The position numbers and the translations under genes are program-made. A stretch of DNA of 8,331 nucleotides from a bacterium (GTDB lineage Bacteria; Desulfobacterota; Binatia; UBA12015): contig JAPOLW010000145.1 in the NCBI GenBank assembly GCA_029976905.1, forward strand, positions 1 through 8,331, written 5' to 3'. Within the stretch, counting starts at the first letter, position 1. Each line of letters opens with the position of its first letter. The notes beneath the pieces are model-generated. The model made no database searches. It saw only the letters and a program-made list of their open reading frames with translations, and was not told the origin of the DNA. Shown piece by piece: positions 1-5,904 of this stretch.

Positions 1-190
1 CGCCGACGGCGGGCTCCTGTGGCCTTCCCCCCGGAAAAAGGCCGCGTAATCACACCGGACATCTCTAACTGCTTATGGACCGGACTTGTTTAAGTGCTCC
101 TCACACCCTGTGGGCGAGGCCCCGAAAAACCGGGCACGGCACACGGCACCCCGCAGGCCGGTTCTCGCGCGGACCGGGGCCGCCTCTGCG
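1..190. other. Left-edge region without a supportable gene
   Basis: No frame here shows a convincing protein. Plus frame 2 is open from the left edge to a TAA at 47-49 and would give a 15-residue basic tail, so the very end of a plus-strand gene cannot be excluded. A hairpin can be drawn at 21-43 (GGCCTT with AAGGCC, 11-nt loop), but no T-run follows it on either strand. Bases 44-95 are visibly less GC-rich than the rest, as in an intergenic or promoter region. An imperfect dyad at 156-181 lies just past the dehydrogenase stop and could help end that transcript, but it also lacks a T-run. Confidence 0.4.
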
Positions 191-1201
191 TCAGCCGGTG
201 CCCGGAAAGACGTCCGGGTTGAACAGAAACGGCGGGCGCTTGCCGGCGAGCCAGGCCTCGATGCAATCACAGATCATCGCACTCTGGTGCACCGCCACGT
301 CGTGTGAGGCGCCGCCGATATGCGGCGTGGCGATGACGTTGGGCAGTCGCACGAAACGGTCCTCGGGTCCGACGGGCTCCTTCCAGAAGACGTCGAAGGC
401 CGCCGCTTTGATGCGGCCCGACGCACAGGCCTCGTAGAGCGGCTCTTCCTCGACGCTTGCCGCGCGACCCGTGTTGACGAAGTAGACGCCTTCCTTGAGC
501 AGCGCGATCTCGCGGGCTCCGATCAAGCCCCGGGCCTCGGGGACGTCGGGGACGTGGATCGTCAGGAAATCGGCCTCGGAAAGAACGCGATCGAGGTCGG
601 CCTTCTCGGCGCCACTCTGCGCACACTGCGCCTCCGACACGAAGGGGTCGTAGGCGAGGATGCGCGAGCCGAAGGGGCGCACGCGCTCGGCGACCCGTCG
701 GCCGATTGCCCCGAAACCCACGATCCCGACGGTGCGGCCATAGAGCTCGACGCCGGTCATCGACTCGTACATTTCGAGATAATTGGCCGCGTCGGCGATC
801 CGCTCGCGTTGTCCCTTCACGAACGAGACGGCGGCCCAGACGTTGCGGGCGAGCATCAACAGAAAACACAGGGTGAGGTCCGCGACCGCCTCCGCATTGC
901 GCGCCGGCGTGAAGAAGACCGGGACGCCCTTGCGTGTCGCCGCCTCGACATCCACGTTGCCGGGATCGCCCCGACACGACCCGACCATCTTGAGGTCGAC
1001 GAGGTCGAAAACCTCCTTGGGCACGAAATCGGCTTCGACGATGAGGACATCGCATCCCTCGTCGCGGATTCGCGTCGCGAACTCGGCTCCATCAAAGAAG
1101 ATCTTGCGGGTTTCCTTCCAGTCTTCGACGTGCACGTCCATGAGCTTCCGCAGGCGGGCCAGCCCAAGCTCGTCGATCGAAGCGGTGATAAAGGCCTTCA
1201 A
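191..1201 (-). CDS. D-isomer-specific 2-hydroxyacid dehydrogenase, NAD-dependent (phosphoglycerate dehydrogenase-like)
   Basis: A 336-residue cytosolic oxidoreductase that should interconvert a D-2-hydroxyacid and its 2-oxoacid with NAD(H). The N-terminal half of the catalytic domain leads into the family signature around residues 75-120 (ArgAsnAlaGluAlaValAla). The Rossmann fold follows, with GxGxxG at 162-167 and an Asp at 185 ending beta-2, which favours NAD over NADP. The catalytic trio is present: Arg246, Glu275 (AspValPheTrpLysGluPro) and His294 (ThrProHisIleGlyGly). The near-invariant Gly after the catalytic Arg is Ala here. The TTG start is chosen because the frame upstream overlaps the coiled-coil gene in another frame and lacks family similarity, and because a GGGGGG purine run sits just upstream. 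Length fits the short form without an ACT domain, so this is unlikely to be a typical long SerA. The substrate is not determinable. It lies 25 bp after the coiled-coil gene, probably in the same transcript. Confidence 0.9.
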   Translation of the reverse strand: MKAFITASIDELGLARLRKLMDVHVEDWKETRKIFFDGAEFATRIRDEGCDVLIVEADFVPKEVFDLVDLKMVGSCRGDPGNVDVEAATRKGVPVFFTPARNAEAVADLTLCFLLMLARNVWAAVSFVKGQRERIADAANYLEMYESMTGVELYGRTVGIVGFGAIGRRVAERVRPFGSRILAYDPFVSEAQCAQSGAEKADLDRVLSEADFLTIHVPDVPEARGLIGAREIALLKEGVYFVNTGRAASVEEEPLYEACASGRIKAAAFDVFWKEPVGPEDRFVRLPNVIATPHIGGASHDVAVHQSAMICDCIEAWLAGKRPPFLFNPDVFPGTG

Positions 1202-1226
1202 GCCATCCCCCCGGTGTGTCCGATTC

Positions 1227-1628
1227 TCAGCCGGGGCGGCCCGCGCTGAAGAGGCGGGCTGCCCGCGAGGCAGCGGCCGCGGCGATGGCCGTGGGGCGGC
1301 CGCTATCGAGAGCGGCACGCAGACGCTCCAGTTCGGCGTCCGCTTCGGCCAGACGGGCATCGCGGCGCCGCACCTCCTGCTCGAGGGCGTGCACGCGGTC
1401 GACGACGAAACGGAGTTCGCCGATTTCCTGCACCATGCGGGTGAGCTGCGCCTCGAGCATCTCGTTCTCCTTGCGCAGGCGCGCCGTCTCGCGCGCGACC
1501 GCGCGGACTTTGCGCTCCTCGGCATCCACAAGTTCCCGGCGCGCCCGATTCAACTCCTTCTGGAGCGCCGCGGCATCGGTGGGCGAAGGGCCGCTGGGAG
1601 ACTTTCGCGCACGACGCGTCGAGGCCAT
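1227..1628 (-). CDS. Small coiled-coil protein of unknown function
   Basis: A 133-residue protein that I do not recognise. After a basic, low-complexity N-terminus (residues 1-17), residues of about 20-107 form a nearly continuous heptad pattern rich in Leu, Glu, Arg and Ala, including LeuArgLysGluAsnGluMetLeu, typical of a long parallel coiled coil. The tail (about 108-133) is Ala-rich and probably disordered. There is no signal peptide and no membrane segment, so it should be cytosolic. The ATG has no strong Shine-Dalgarno. The gene lies 31 bp after the acyltransferase stop and 25 bp before the dehydrogenase start on the same strand, so the three are probably co-transcribed. The coding call rests on the coherent coiled coil and on the way it fills the gap between two certain genes. 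A scaffold or cell-envelope/division adaptor role is possible but unsupported. Confidence 0.72.
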   Translation of the reverse strand: MASTRRARKSPSGPSPTDAAALQKELNRARRELVDAEERKVRAVARETARLRKENEMLEAQLTRMVQEIGELRFVVDRVHALEQEVRRRDARLAEADAELERLRAALDSGRPTAIAAAAASRAARLFSAGRPG

Positions 1629-1659
1629 ACCCAGGTGTACCGCCCGGAGGCAGTGCGAT

Positions 1660-2592
1660 TCAAGCGGAGAGGCGCCAACGACGGTGCATCCAGAGCCATT
1701 GCTCCGGATACGTGCGTACGATCGCCTCGAATTGCCGATTCAATTCCTCGGTCACCGCCACCAGGGCGGCGGGATCCTTGCCGCGCGGAGGTGGTGGGAT
1801 CTCGGGACCGGTCACGATCTGATGACGGCCGCTGTCTCCGATGCGTGCCAGAACGGCCATCTGGATCGGAACCTGGGCGATCTGCGCCAGACGCGCCGGC
1901 CCGGGGGTCGTCGCGGCCGGCCGGCCGAAGAAGGGAACCGGAATACCGGTGGCGCCGGGCGCGTGCTGGTCGATGGGAATGGCGACGAGTTCTCCGCGGC
2001 GCAGCAGGCGGAGGATGTCGCGCGCGGCCGCGTGCTTGTAGACGACCCGGGTGCCCGCTCGACCGCGCACCGCCGTCAGAACGTCATCGACCTTGGGGTT
2101 CTTGAGCGGTCGGTGCACGATGTGGATGGGGGCGCCCAGCAGACCGGATGCCTGGGCGAAGAGTTCCCAATTCCCGAAATGGCCGGTCGCAATGATCGAC
2201 TTGCGCCGCGCCGCGCACTCTCGAAAGCGTGCCTCGGACTCGGCCGACTCGAAGCCGACGACGTCCCGGATATTGTCCGACGTGAGATCCTCGAAGTGGG
2301 CAAGCTCGGCGGCCATGTACCCGAGCTGCCGGAAGGAGGAGCGCAGCGTCTGCTCACACCAGGTGCGGTCCCGGTCCGGAAACGCCCGCTCCAGATTGCC
2401 CAGACCCACCCGATGCAGACGTCTGGCCAGGCGGGGCGCCTGTGCGACGACCCCCCCCACGAAGTGGCGCGCCCGGTCGACCGGCAAGGCACGCATGACC
2501 GCGAGAACCGCCTTCAGGACGGCAAGTTCCACATCCACCCGCACGCCCGTCGTCGGCGCATGATGACGGTGCGGCGGGGCGGCCCCGGTCAC
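1660..2592 (-). CDS. LpxL/HtrB-family lysophospholipid (lipid A-type) acyltransferase
   Basis: A protein of about 310 residues in the LpxL/HtrB/MsbB acyltransferase family, which moves an acyl chain from acyl-ACP or acyl-CoA to a lipid A precursor or related glycolipid at the inner face of the cytoplasmic membrane. Evidence is the HX4E catalytic motif at His138-Glu143 (GlyHisPheGlyAsnTrpGlu), the HisArgProLeuLysAsnPro stretch near 160, AspGlnHis with the following GlyIleProValProPhePheGlyArg near 208-224, and the closing GluGlnTrpLeuTrpMetHisArgArgTrp at 297-306. A hydrophobic segment near residues 21-37 may anchor it. The start is uncertain: GTG at 2592 gives a His/Pro-rich leader with no clear ribosome site, and in-frame GTGs at 2544, 2538 and 2532 would place the start right before the hydrophobic segment. 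An actinobacterial PatA-like role is an alternative, but Glu in the motif and the context favour the LpxL side. Confidence 0.88.
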   Translation of the reverse strand: MTGAAPPHRHHAPTTGVRVDVELAVLKAVLAVMRALPVDRARHFVGGVVAQAPRLARRLHRVGLGNLERAFPDRDRTWCEQTLRSSFRQLGYMAAELAHFEDLTSDNIRDVVGFESAESEARFRECAARRKSIIATGHFGNWELFAQASGLLGAPIHIVHRPLKNPKVDDVLTAVRGRAGTRVVYKHAAARDILRLLRRGELVAIPIDQHAPGATGIPVPFFGRPAATTPGPARLAQIAQVPIQMAVLARIGDSGRHQIVTGPEIPPPPRGKDPAALVAVTEELNRQFEAIVRTYPEQWLWMHRRWRLSA

Positions 2593-2604
2593 GGCGCGCC
2601 CCGG

Positions 2605-2627
2605 GAACCGGCGACTCCGACCGGTTC
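2605..2627. promoter_or_regulatory. Inverted repeat between divergent genes (candidate operator)
   Basis: GAACCGG at 2605-2611 and CCGGTTC at 2621-2627 form a perfect 7-bp dyad with a 9-bp spacer. It lies in the 70-bp gap between the start of the minus-strand acyltransferase and the plus-strand lipoprotein gene, where divergent promoters must sit. The arms are centred about 11 bp apart centre-to-spacer on one face of the helix, which suits a dimeric regulator. It could also be a hairpin in a 5' leader. I see no convincing sigma-70 boxes, so the regulatory role is inference. Confidence 0.35.
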
Positions 2628-2652
2628 GCCGTCTGACCCACGTCGTGTATGA

Positions 2653-2658
2653 AGGAGG
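2653..2658 (+). promoter_or_regulatory. Shine-Dalgarno of the small lipoprotein gene
   Basis: The run GAAGGAGG just upstream of the ATG at 2663 is close to a perfect anti-16S match at normal spacing. It is among the strongest ribosome sites in the window and the main reason for accepting such a short gene. Confidence 0.7.
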
Positions 2659-2662
2659 TTCG

Positions 2663-2797
2663 ATGCGCCGTCCGCAGCGACCCTGGTTCCTCGCCCTCGC
2701 CGTGCTTGCGGTGGGAAGCCTCCTTCTCGCCGGCTGCCCCGCCCGGCGATCCGGCTCCCCCGTCGACCTCGAATCGGCCTTCCTCGATCGCGCTTGA
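2663..2797 (+). CDS. Small lipoprotein (44 residues, entericidin-like size)
   Basis: A 44-residue ORF with a complete lipoprotein signal. Residues 1-7 are basic (MetArgArgProGlnArgPro), 8-21 form a hydrophobic core, and the lipobox LeuAlaGlyCys ends at Cys25. Signal peptidase II would leave a mature lipid-anchored peptide of 20 residues starting CysProAlaArgArg. The predicted product is membrane-anchored, probably in the periplasm. The ATG follows a strong GAAGGAGG ribosome site. The gene is divergent from the LpxL-like acyltransferase, 70 bp away, and converges on the PHP gene, whose stop is 42 bp beyond. The mature part has no recognised domain. Tiny lipoproteins of this kind are often missed by gene callers; entericidins are similar in size but I claim no homology. 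An alternative is the remnant N-terminus of a longer lipoprotein, although the stop is clean. Confidence 0.7.
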   Translation: MRRPQRPWFLALAVLAVGSLLLAGCPARRSGSPVDLESAFLDRA

Positions 2798-2839
2798 CAC
2801 CTCCGGCAGCGGCGCCCCTCCAGACCGAGGTCGAGCGGT

Positions 2840-3487
2840 TCACGATGCGCCCGGAGTCCGGAAGTCGACGGCGCGATAGCGCCCTTCCTTGAGCGCCGCC
2901 ACCAGCCCCTCCTCGTCGGCGATCTCGTCCTCGAATTCCGTGGCGCAGATGCCCACGAAGCTCACCAGATGCGAGTCACTGCCCCCAAAGCCGAAATACC
3001 CATGCTCGGACATGAGGCCCTGGACGCGCTCGTTCTCGGCGGTTTTGCTCCCCCCGTTGAGCGCTTCGACCGCGACGACCCCCTCCAGGGGTGGCTTGCT
3101 TTCGTAGTGGGCGCAAAGCCCCACGTTCGCGCGACCGGGATGACAGGGCGTGGCGATGCCGCCGAGACGGGCCACTTCGGTAATGACCTCCTGGGCCGGC
3201 AAGCGGATGTCGGAGAAATCGAAACGTGCCAGCATGTCGGCATTGACGCCGTAGACGAGGATGTGCCCGTACTCGCTCTCGACTTCGGCGCCACGAAGAA
3301 TGCGGACCCCATACTCGTCCTCGAGGGGACGGTAATCGACATCGAAATCGAATCGACGGTGCTCGGTGACGACGATCCCGTCGAGGGGCCGCTCCTCGCG
3401 TTTGCGAGCGAGGATCTTGAGGTAGGTTTCGACCCGGGCCCGACTGTCGTCGGAGAGCTCGGAGTGCAGATGTAGATCGAGAATCAT
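2840..3487 (-). CDS. PHP-domain metal-dependent phosphoesterase/hydrolase
   Basis: A 215-residue cytosolic protein made of a single PHP domain, a fold that binds up to three metals and usually hydrolyses phosphoesters. All expected ligands are visible: AspLeuHisLeuHis with His6 and His8, ThrGluHis with His43, GlyAlaGlu with Glu68, His75 in TyrGlyHis, CysHisPro with His116, and GlySerAspSerHis with Asp171 and His173. It lacks the extra domains of DNA polymerase III alpha or PolX and is shorter than RNase AM-type proteins, so the substrate cannot be named. The ATG overlaps the stop of the DUF35 gene (ATGA, 3484-3487) and no clear Shine-Dalgarno precedes it, so translation is probably coupled. 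It is the last gene of the hydrolase-thiolase-DUF35-PHP operon. Annotations starting farther upstream would read through the DUF35 gene in another frame and should be avoided. Confidence 0.88.
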   Translation of the reverse strand: MILDLHLHSELSDDSRARVETYLKILARKREERPLDGIVVTEHRRFDFDVDYRPLEDEYGVRILRGAEVESEYGHILVYGVNADMLARFDFSDIRLPAQEVITEVARLGGIATPCHPGRANVGLCAHYESKPPLEGVVAVEALNGGSKTAENERVQGLMSEHGYFGFGGSDSHLVSFVGICATEFEDEIADEEGLVAALKEGRYRAVDFRTPGAS

Positions 3488-3897
3488 GACGGGCGCGGCC
3501 GGAAGCGTGGCACGGCGATCTCGTCGGTCACGTCCTCGAAGGTCACTTCGACGGGCATGCCGATGTGCACCTCTTCGGGTGGACAGTCGACCACGTTGGT
3601 CAACATCTGAACGCCCTCCTCGAGTTCGACGTACGCGAGCACGTAGGGCAACGCCTCGCGAAATCCAGGCGCATGATTCTGATGCGTCACGGTGAACGTG
3701 TAGACGGTGCCCCGCCCCGAGCAAAGCACCCACTCGACGTCCGAAGACAGACACGCCGGGCACAGGGCACGCGGATAGAAGCGCAACTCCGCGCAGGCCC
3801 GACAACGCTGGATCCGTAACTCGTGGCGGCGGCAAGCCTCCCAATACCCCTTGGATTCCTCGTTCACCCGCGGAATCGGCTTTCCCTTCGCCGCCAC
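3484..3897 (-). CDS. DUF35 Zn-ribbon/OB-fold protein, partner of the thiolase-like protein (module 1)
   Basis: A 137-residue acyl-CoA-associated OB-fold protein (DUF35 family, rubredoxin-like Zn ribbon plus OB fold). Cysteines 32, 35, 46 and 49 form a C-x2-C-x10-C-x2-C zinc ribbon after an N-terminal helix (about 11-28). The OB barrel runs from about 52 to 130 with the family pattern GlyArgGlyThrValTyrThrPhe. Known members bind thiolase-superfamily subunits and are needed for their activity or stability, as in Ltp2-ChsH2 or the archaeal HMG-CoA synthase complex. The GTG start at 3897 is preferred: it lies 1 bp after the thiolase stop, and GGGGAGG inside the last thiolase codons sits 7 nt upstream. 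A longer version from 3954 would reread the thiolase tail. Its stop overlaps the PHP start. By hand alignment its OB part is about half identical to the second DUF35 protein in this window. Confidence 0.9.
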   Translation of the reverse strand: MAAKGKPIPRVNEESKGYWEACRRHELRIQRCRACAELRFYPRALCPACLSSDVEWVLCSGRGTVYTFTVTHQNHAPGFREALPYVLAYVELEEGVQMLTNVVDCPPEEVHIGMPVEVTFEDVTDEIAVPRFRPRPS

Positions 3898-3898
3898 C

Positions 3899-5047
3899 TC
3901 ACGCCCTCCCCAGGAGAAGCGTTGCGCCACTGTGTTGGATGCCGAGAAAACCACCGGTGCCGTGGCAGAGCGCGATCTCCGCGCCGGCCACCTGTCGCTC
4001 TCCGCAGGTGCCGCGAAGTTGTCGGGTGGCCTCGATCACCAGGAACATCCCACGCATCCCCGGGTGGTTCGAAGACAATCCGCCCCCATCGAGGTTGGTC
4101 GGCAGCGCGCCACCCAGCCCGATCCGCCCCCCGGACACGAAGGCGCCGCCTTCCCCCGGGGCACAGAAGCCGAGATTCTCCAGAGTCGAGAGAACGGTGA
4201 TCGTGAACGAGTCGTAGATCATGCACAGATCCACGTCATCGCGGCCGATTCCTGCACGCGCAAAGGCCTTCTCTCCCGACTGACGCGCAGCGATGTCGGT
4301 CATGTCGCGGCGGCCCACGCCCGAATGCCGCGCCGCGACACCGCCACCCAGCACGCGGATCGGTCGGGTCGCAAGGTCGCGCGCGCGCTCCCCCGAGGTC
4401 ACGACCAAAGCCCCTCCTCCGTCCGAAATCACGCAGCAATCGAGCAGATGCAGCGGCGAGGAAATGACCCGGGACGCGAGAACGTCCTCGACCGTGATCG
4501 GATCACGATACTTCGCCTGAGGGTTGAGACTCGCATGCCGTCGCATCGTGACGGCGATCTCCGCGAGCTGCTCGCTCGTCGTGCCGTATTCGTGCATGTG
4601 CCGCTGGGCGACCATCGCATAGGCGCCGACCACGGTCGGACCGTACACGGCCTCGAAGTCGTCGGGAGGATCCCCAGCGGTCCCCCCGCCCGTGCCGACG
4701 GCGAAGCGGTCCGAGGCCGCGGTGCTGCCGTAGGTGATCAAGACCGTCGAGCAGAGGCCATCGCGGATGGCGGCCGCGGCATTCAGGACCTGCGCGACGA
4801 AGGACGAGCCGCCGATCGCGGTCGAGTCGAGCCAATCGGGCTGCAGATTCAGGTGATGGCACATCGAAAGAACGCCGATCGGGCCGACGCCGGAACACGC
4901 GTAGCCGTCCACGTCGGCCATCGTGAGGCCGGCTTCGGCAAGAGCGCCCCGCGCGGCCTCGGCGGCGATCTGGTACGCCGTCTTGTCGGGCGCCCACCGC
5001 GTGGGGTGCTCGAACGCGCCGACGATCACGACCTCGGCGCGACTCAC
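3899..5047 (-). CDS. Thiolase-like / SCP-x-type lipid-transfer protein (module 1), probably a C-C bond lyase
   Basis: A 382-residue thiolase-superfamily protein of the SCP-x/Ltp2 branch, normal in length. At the position of the classical nucleophile Cys it has GlyGlySerSer (about 79-82, after AspSerThrAlaIle), so it should not form the acyl-enzyme of a normal thiolase. It keeps Tyr278 in IleTyrAsp, a His at 328 (SerAsnHisPro, the GHP position) and Cys361 in CysHisGlyThrGlyGly (the last thiolase Cys position). The glycine-rich loop GlyGlyGlyLeuSer is at 321-325. With its DUF35 partner it could act as an aldolase-type lyase on beta-hydroxyacyl-CoA, as Ltp2 does on steroid side chains; the substrate is unknown. 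The GTG start at 5047 overlaps the hydrolase stop (GTGA), with GGAGG 7 nt upstream. The DUF35 gene follows after 1 bp. Confidence 0.9.
   Translation of the reverse strand: MSRAEVVIVGAFEHPTRWAPDKTAYQIAAEAARGALAEAGLTMADVDGYACSGVGPIGVLSMCHHLNLQPDWLDSTAIGGSSFVAQVLNAAAAIRDGLCSTVLITYGSTAASDRFAVGTGGGTAGDPPDDFEAVYGPTVVGAYAMVAQRHMHEYGTTSEQLAEIAVTMRRHASLNPQAKYRDPITVEDVLASRVISSPLHLLDCCVISDGGGALVVTSGERARDLATRPIRVLGGGVAARHSGVGRRDMTDIAARQSGEKAFARAGIGRDDVDLCMIYDSFTITVLSTLENLGFCAPGEGGAFVSGGRIGLGGALPTNLDGGGLSSNHPGMRGMFLVIEATRQLRGTCGERQVAGAEIALCHGTGGFLGIQHSGATLLLGRA
3905..3913 (-). promoter_or_regulatory. Ribosome binding site inside the thiolase 3' end (module 1)
   Basis: CTGGGGAGG encodes Leu-Gly-Arg near the thiolase C-terminus and at the same time places GGGGAGG 7 nt before the DUF35 GTG. 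It decides the DUF35 start. The same nine bases occur at the equivalent spot in module 2 (7935-7943). Confidence 0.65.
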
Positions 5048-5841
5048 GAGCAGACCTCCTCGAGCGGGCCATGGACGCGTTCGGGCTGCTCCAGCGGCGC
5101 CATGTGACCCGCACCGGCGATGCGTTCGAAACGCGCGCCCGCAATCGCGGCCGCCAGAGCCTCACCGCCCGACGGATCGCAGTAGCGGTCTTCGTCCCCA
5201 TGCAGAACCCGGACCGGCACCGCCAGACTCCCCAGTCGCGGTCGCAGATCGCACGCCGCGCTGGCCTCCAGATCCTGCAACCGCACCCGAGGATCGGTCT
5301 TCACGATCTCTCCCCAGGCCTCGCGCACCACCCCGATGTCGGGCTTTGCGGCAAAGAGCGGGGCGTCGAAGGATTGCGGGCGACGGCCACGGACCACGTC
5401 CCGCAGGACCGCAATCTCGTCGGCGGCATCCGGGGGCGCGGCCGACGTACCGATCGTGACCACCGCTTTCACCGACGGGGCGTGGTCGAGGGCCAGCGCC
5501 AGGGCAATCTGGCCGCCAAGACCGTGCCCGACGATCACCGCCGGAGGTGCCTGCACGCCCTCGAGAAACGCCGCCACGATCCCGGCCCCTTCCGCGACCG
5601 AAGACGGCCCCTCGAGACCGCCGGAGCGCCCATGTGCGGGGAGGTCCAGCGCCAGGGGCGAGTGGTCGGCTGCGAAGTGGGCGAGTTGGCGGGACCAGAG
5701 CCGTCCGTTGCCCCCGACGCCATGCAGGAAGAGCAGGCAGGCTCCCCGGTCCAGGGGCGGCGGCTCGGCGGGCAACGTGCTGGTGCCGGTGTGCTCGTAG
5801 TGGAGCGCGAGCTCGCCGTGGTGCAGGTACTTCGTGGGCAC
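5044..5841 (-). CDS. Alpha/beta-hydrolase fold protein lacking the nucleophile serine
   Basis: A 265-residue single-domain alpha/beta-hydrolase fold protein, cytosolic, with a normal family length. The oxyanion region HisGlyValGlyGly is at 40-44, LeuAspLeuProAlaHisGlyArgSer at 65-73, the acid candidate Asp218 in GlyAspGluAspArg, and the catalytic His at 246 (GlyAlaGlyHisMetAlaPro). At the nucleophile elbow, where GlyHisSerxGly is expected, the protein reads GlyHisGlyLeuGlyGly with Gly107 in place of Ser. One transition (AGT to GGT) would explain this, so a mutation, a sequencing error or a genuine non-hydrolytic protein are all possible. The GTG start at 5841 has only a weak purine run upstream. 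It is the first gene of the four-gene operon, with its stop overlapping the thiolase start. Relatives act on C-C bonds, esters or thioesters; no substrate is claimed. Confidence 0.87.
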   Translation of the reverse strand: MPTKYLHHGELALHYEHTGTSTLPAEPPPLDRGACLLFLHGVGGNGRLWSRQLAHFAADHSPLALDLPAHGRSGGLEGPSSVAEGAGIVAAFLEGVQAPPAVIVGHGLGGQIALALALDHAPSVKAVVTIGTSAAPPDAADEIAVLRDVVRGRRPQSFDAPLFAAKPDIGVVREAWGEIVKTDPRVRLQDLEASAACDLRPRLGSLAVPVRVLHGDEDRYCDPSGGEALAAAIAGARFERIAGAGHMAPLEQPERVHGPLEEVCS

Positions 5842-5904
5842 CCCGAGTGCTTACGAATCGCGCGGCGGCCAAGTCAAATCTGGCGCTCGACGATCCGACC
5901 TGCG
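5842..5904. promoter_or_regulatory. Divergent promoter region between the hydrolase operon and the alkyltransferase gene
   Basis: These 63 bp separate two divergent genes and must hold both promoters. On the minus strand, TTGACT (5872-5877) resembles a -35 box, and TCGTAA (5851-5856) lies 15 bp downstream as a poor -10. If used, transcription would begin almost at the GTG, giving a nearly leaderless message. The stretch is less GC-rich than its surroundings. The box assignment is tentative. Confidence 0.3.

Noticed and set aside
121..134. CCCG/CGGG hairpin downstream of the dehydrogenase as a terminator
   Set aside because: A 4-bp stem with the T-run in the loop on the coding strand, not after the stem.
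320..1249. Plus-strand open frame of 309 codons
   Set aside because: Antisense to the dehydrogenase, which has clear catalytic motifs; the translation is acidic/Arg-rich with no family feature, typical of high-GC shadow frames.
783..2652. Two long plus-strand frames (783-2105 and 1216-2652)
   Set aside because: They run antisense across two or three minus-strand genes and are Arg/Ser/Ala-rich with no domain.
3851..5107. Plus-strand open frame of 418 codons
   Set aside because: Antisense to the thiolase-like gene, whose full-length family match explains the open frame.
5071..5904. Upstream extension of the alkyltransferase frame
   Set aside because: The extension is antisense to the hydrolase; alkyltransferase similarity begins only after the ATG at 5905 and the length then fits the family.
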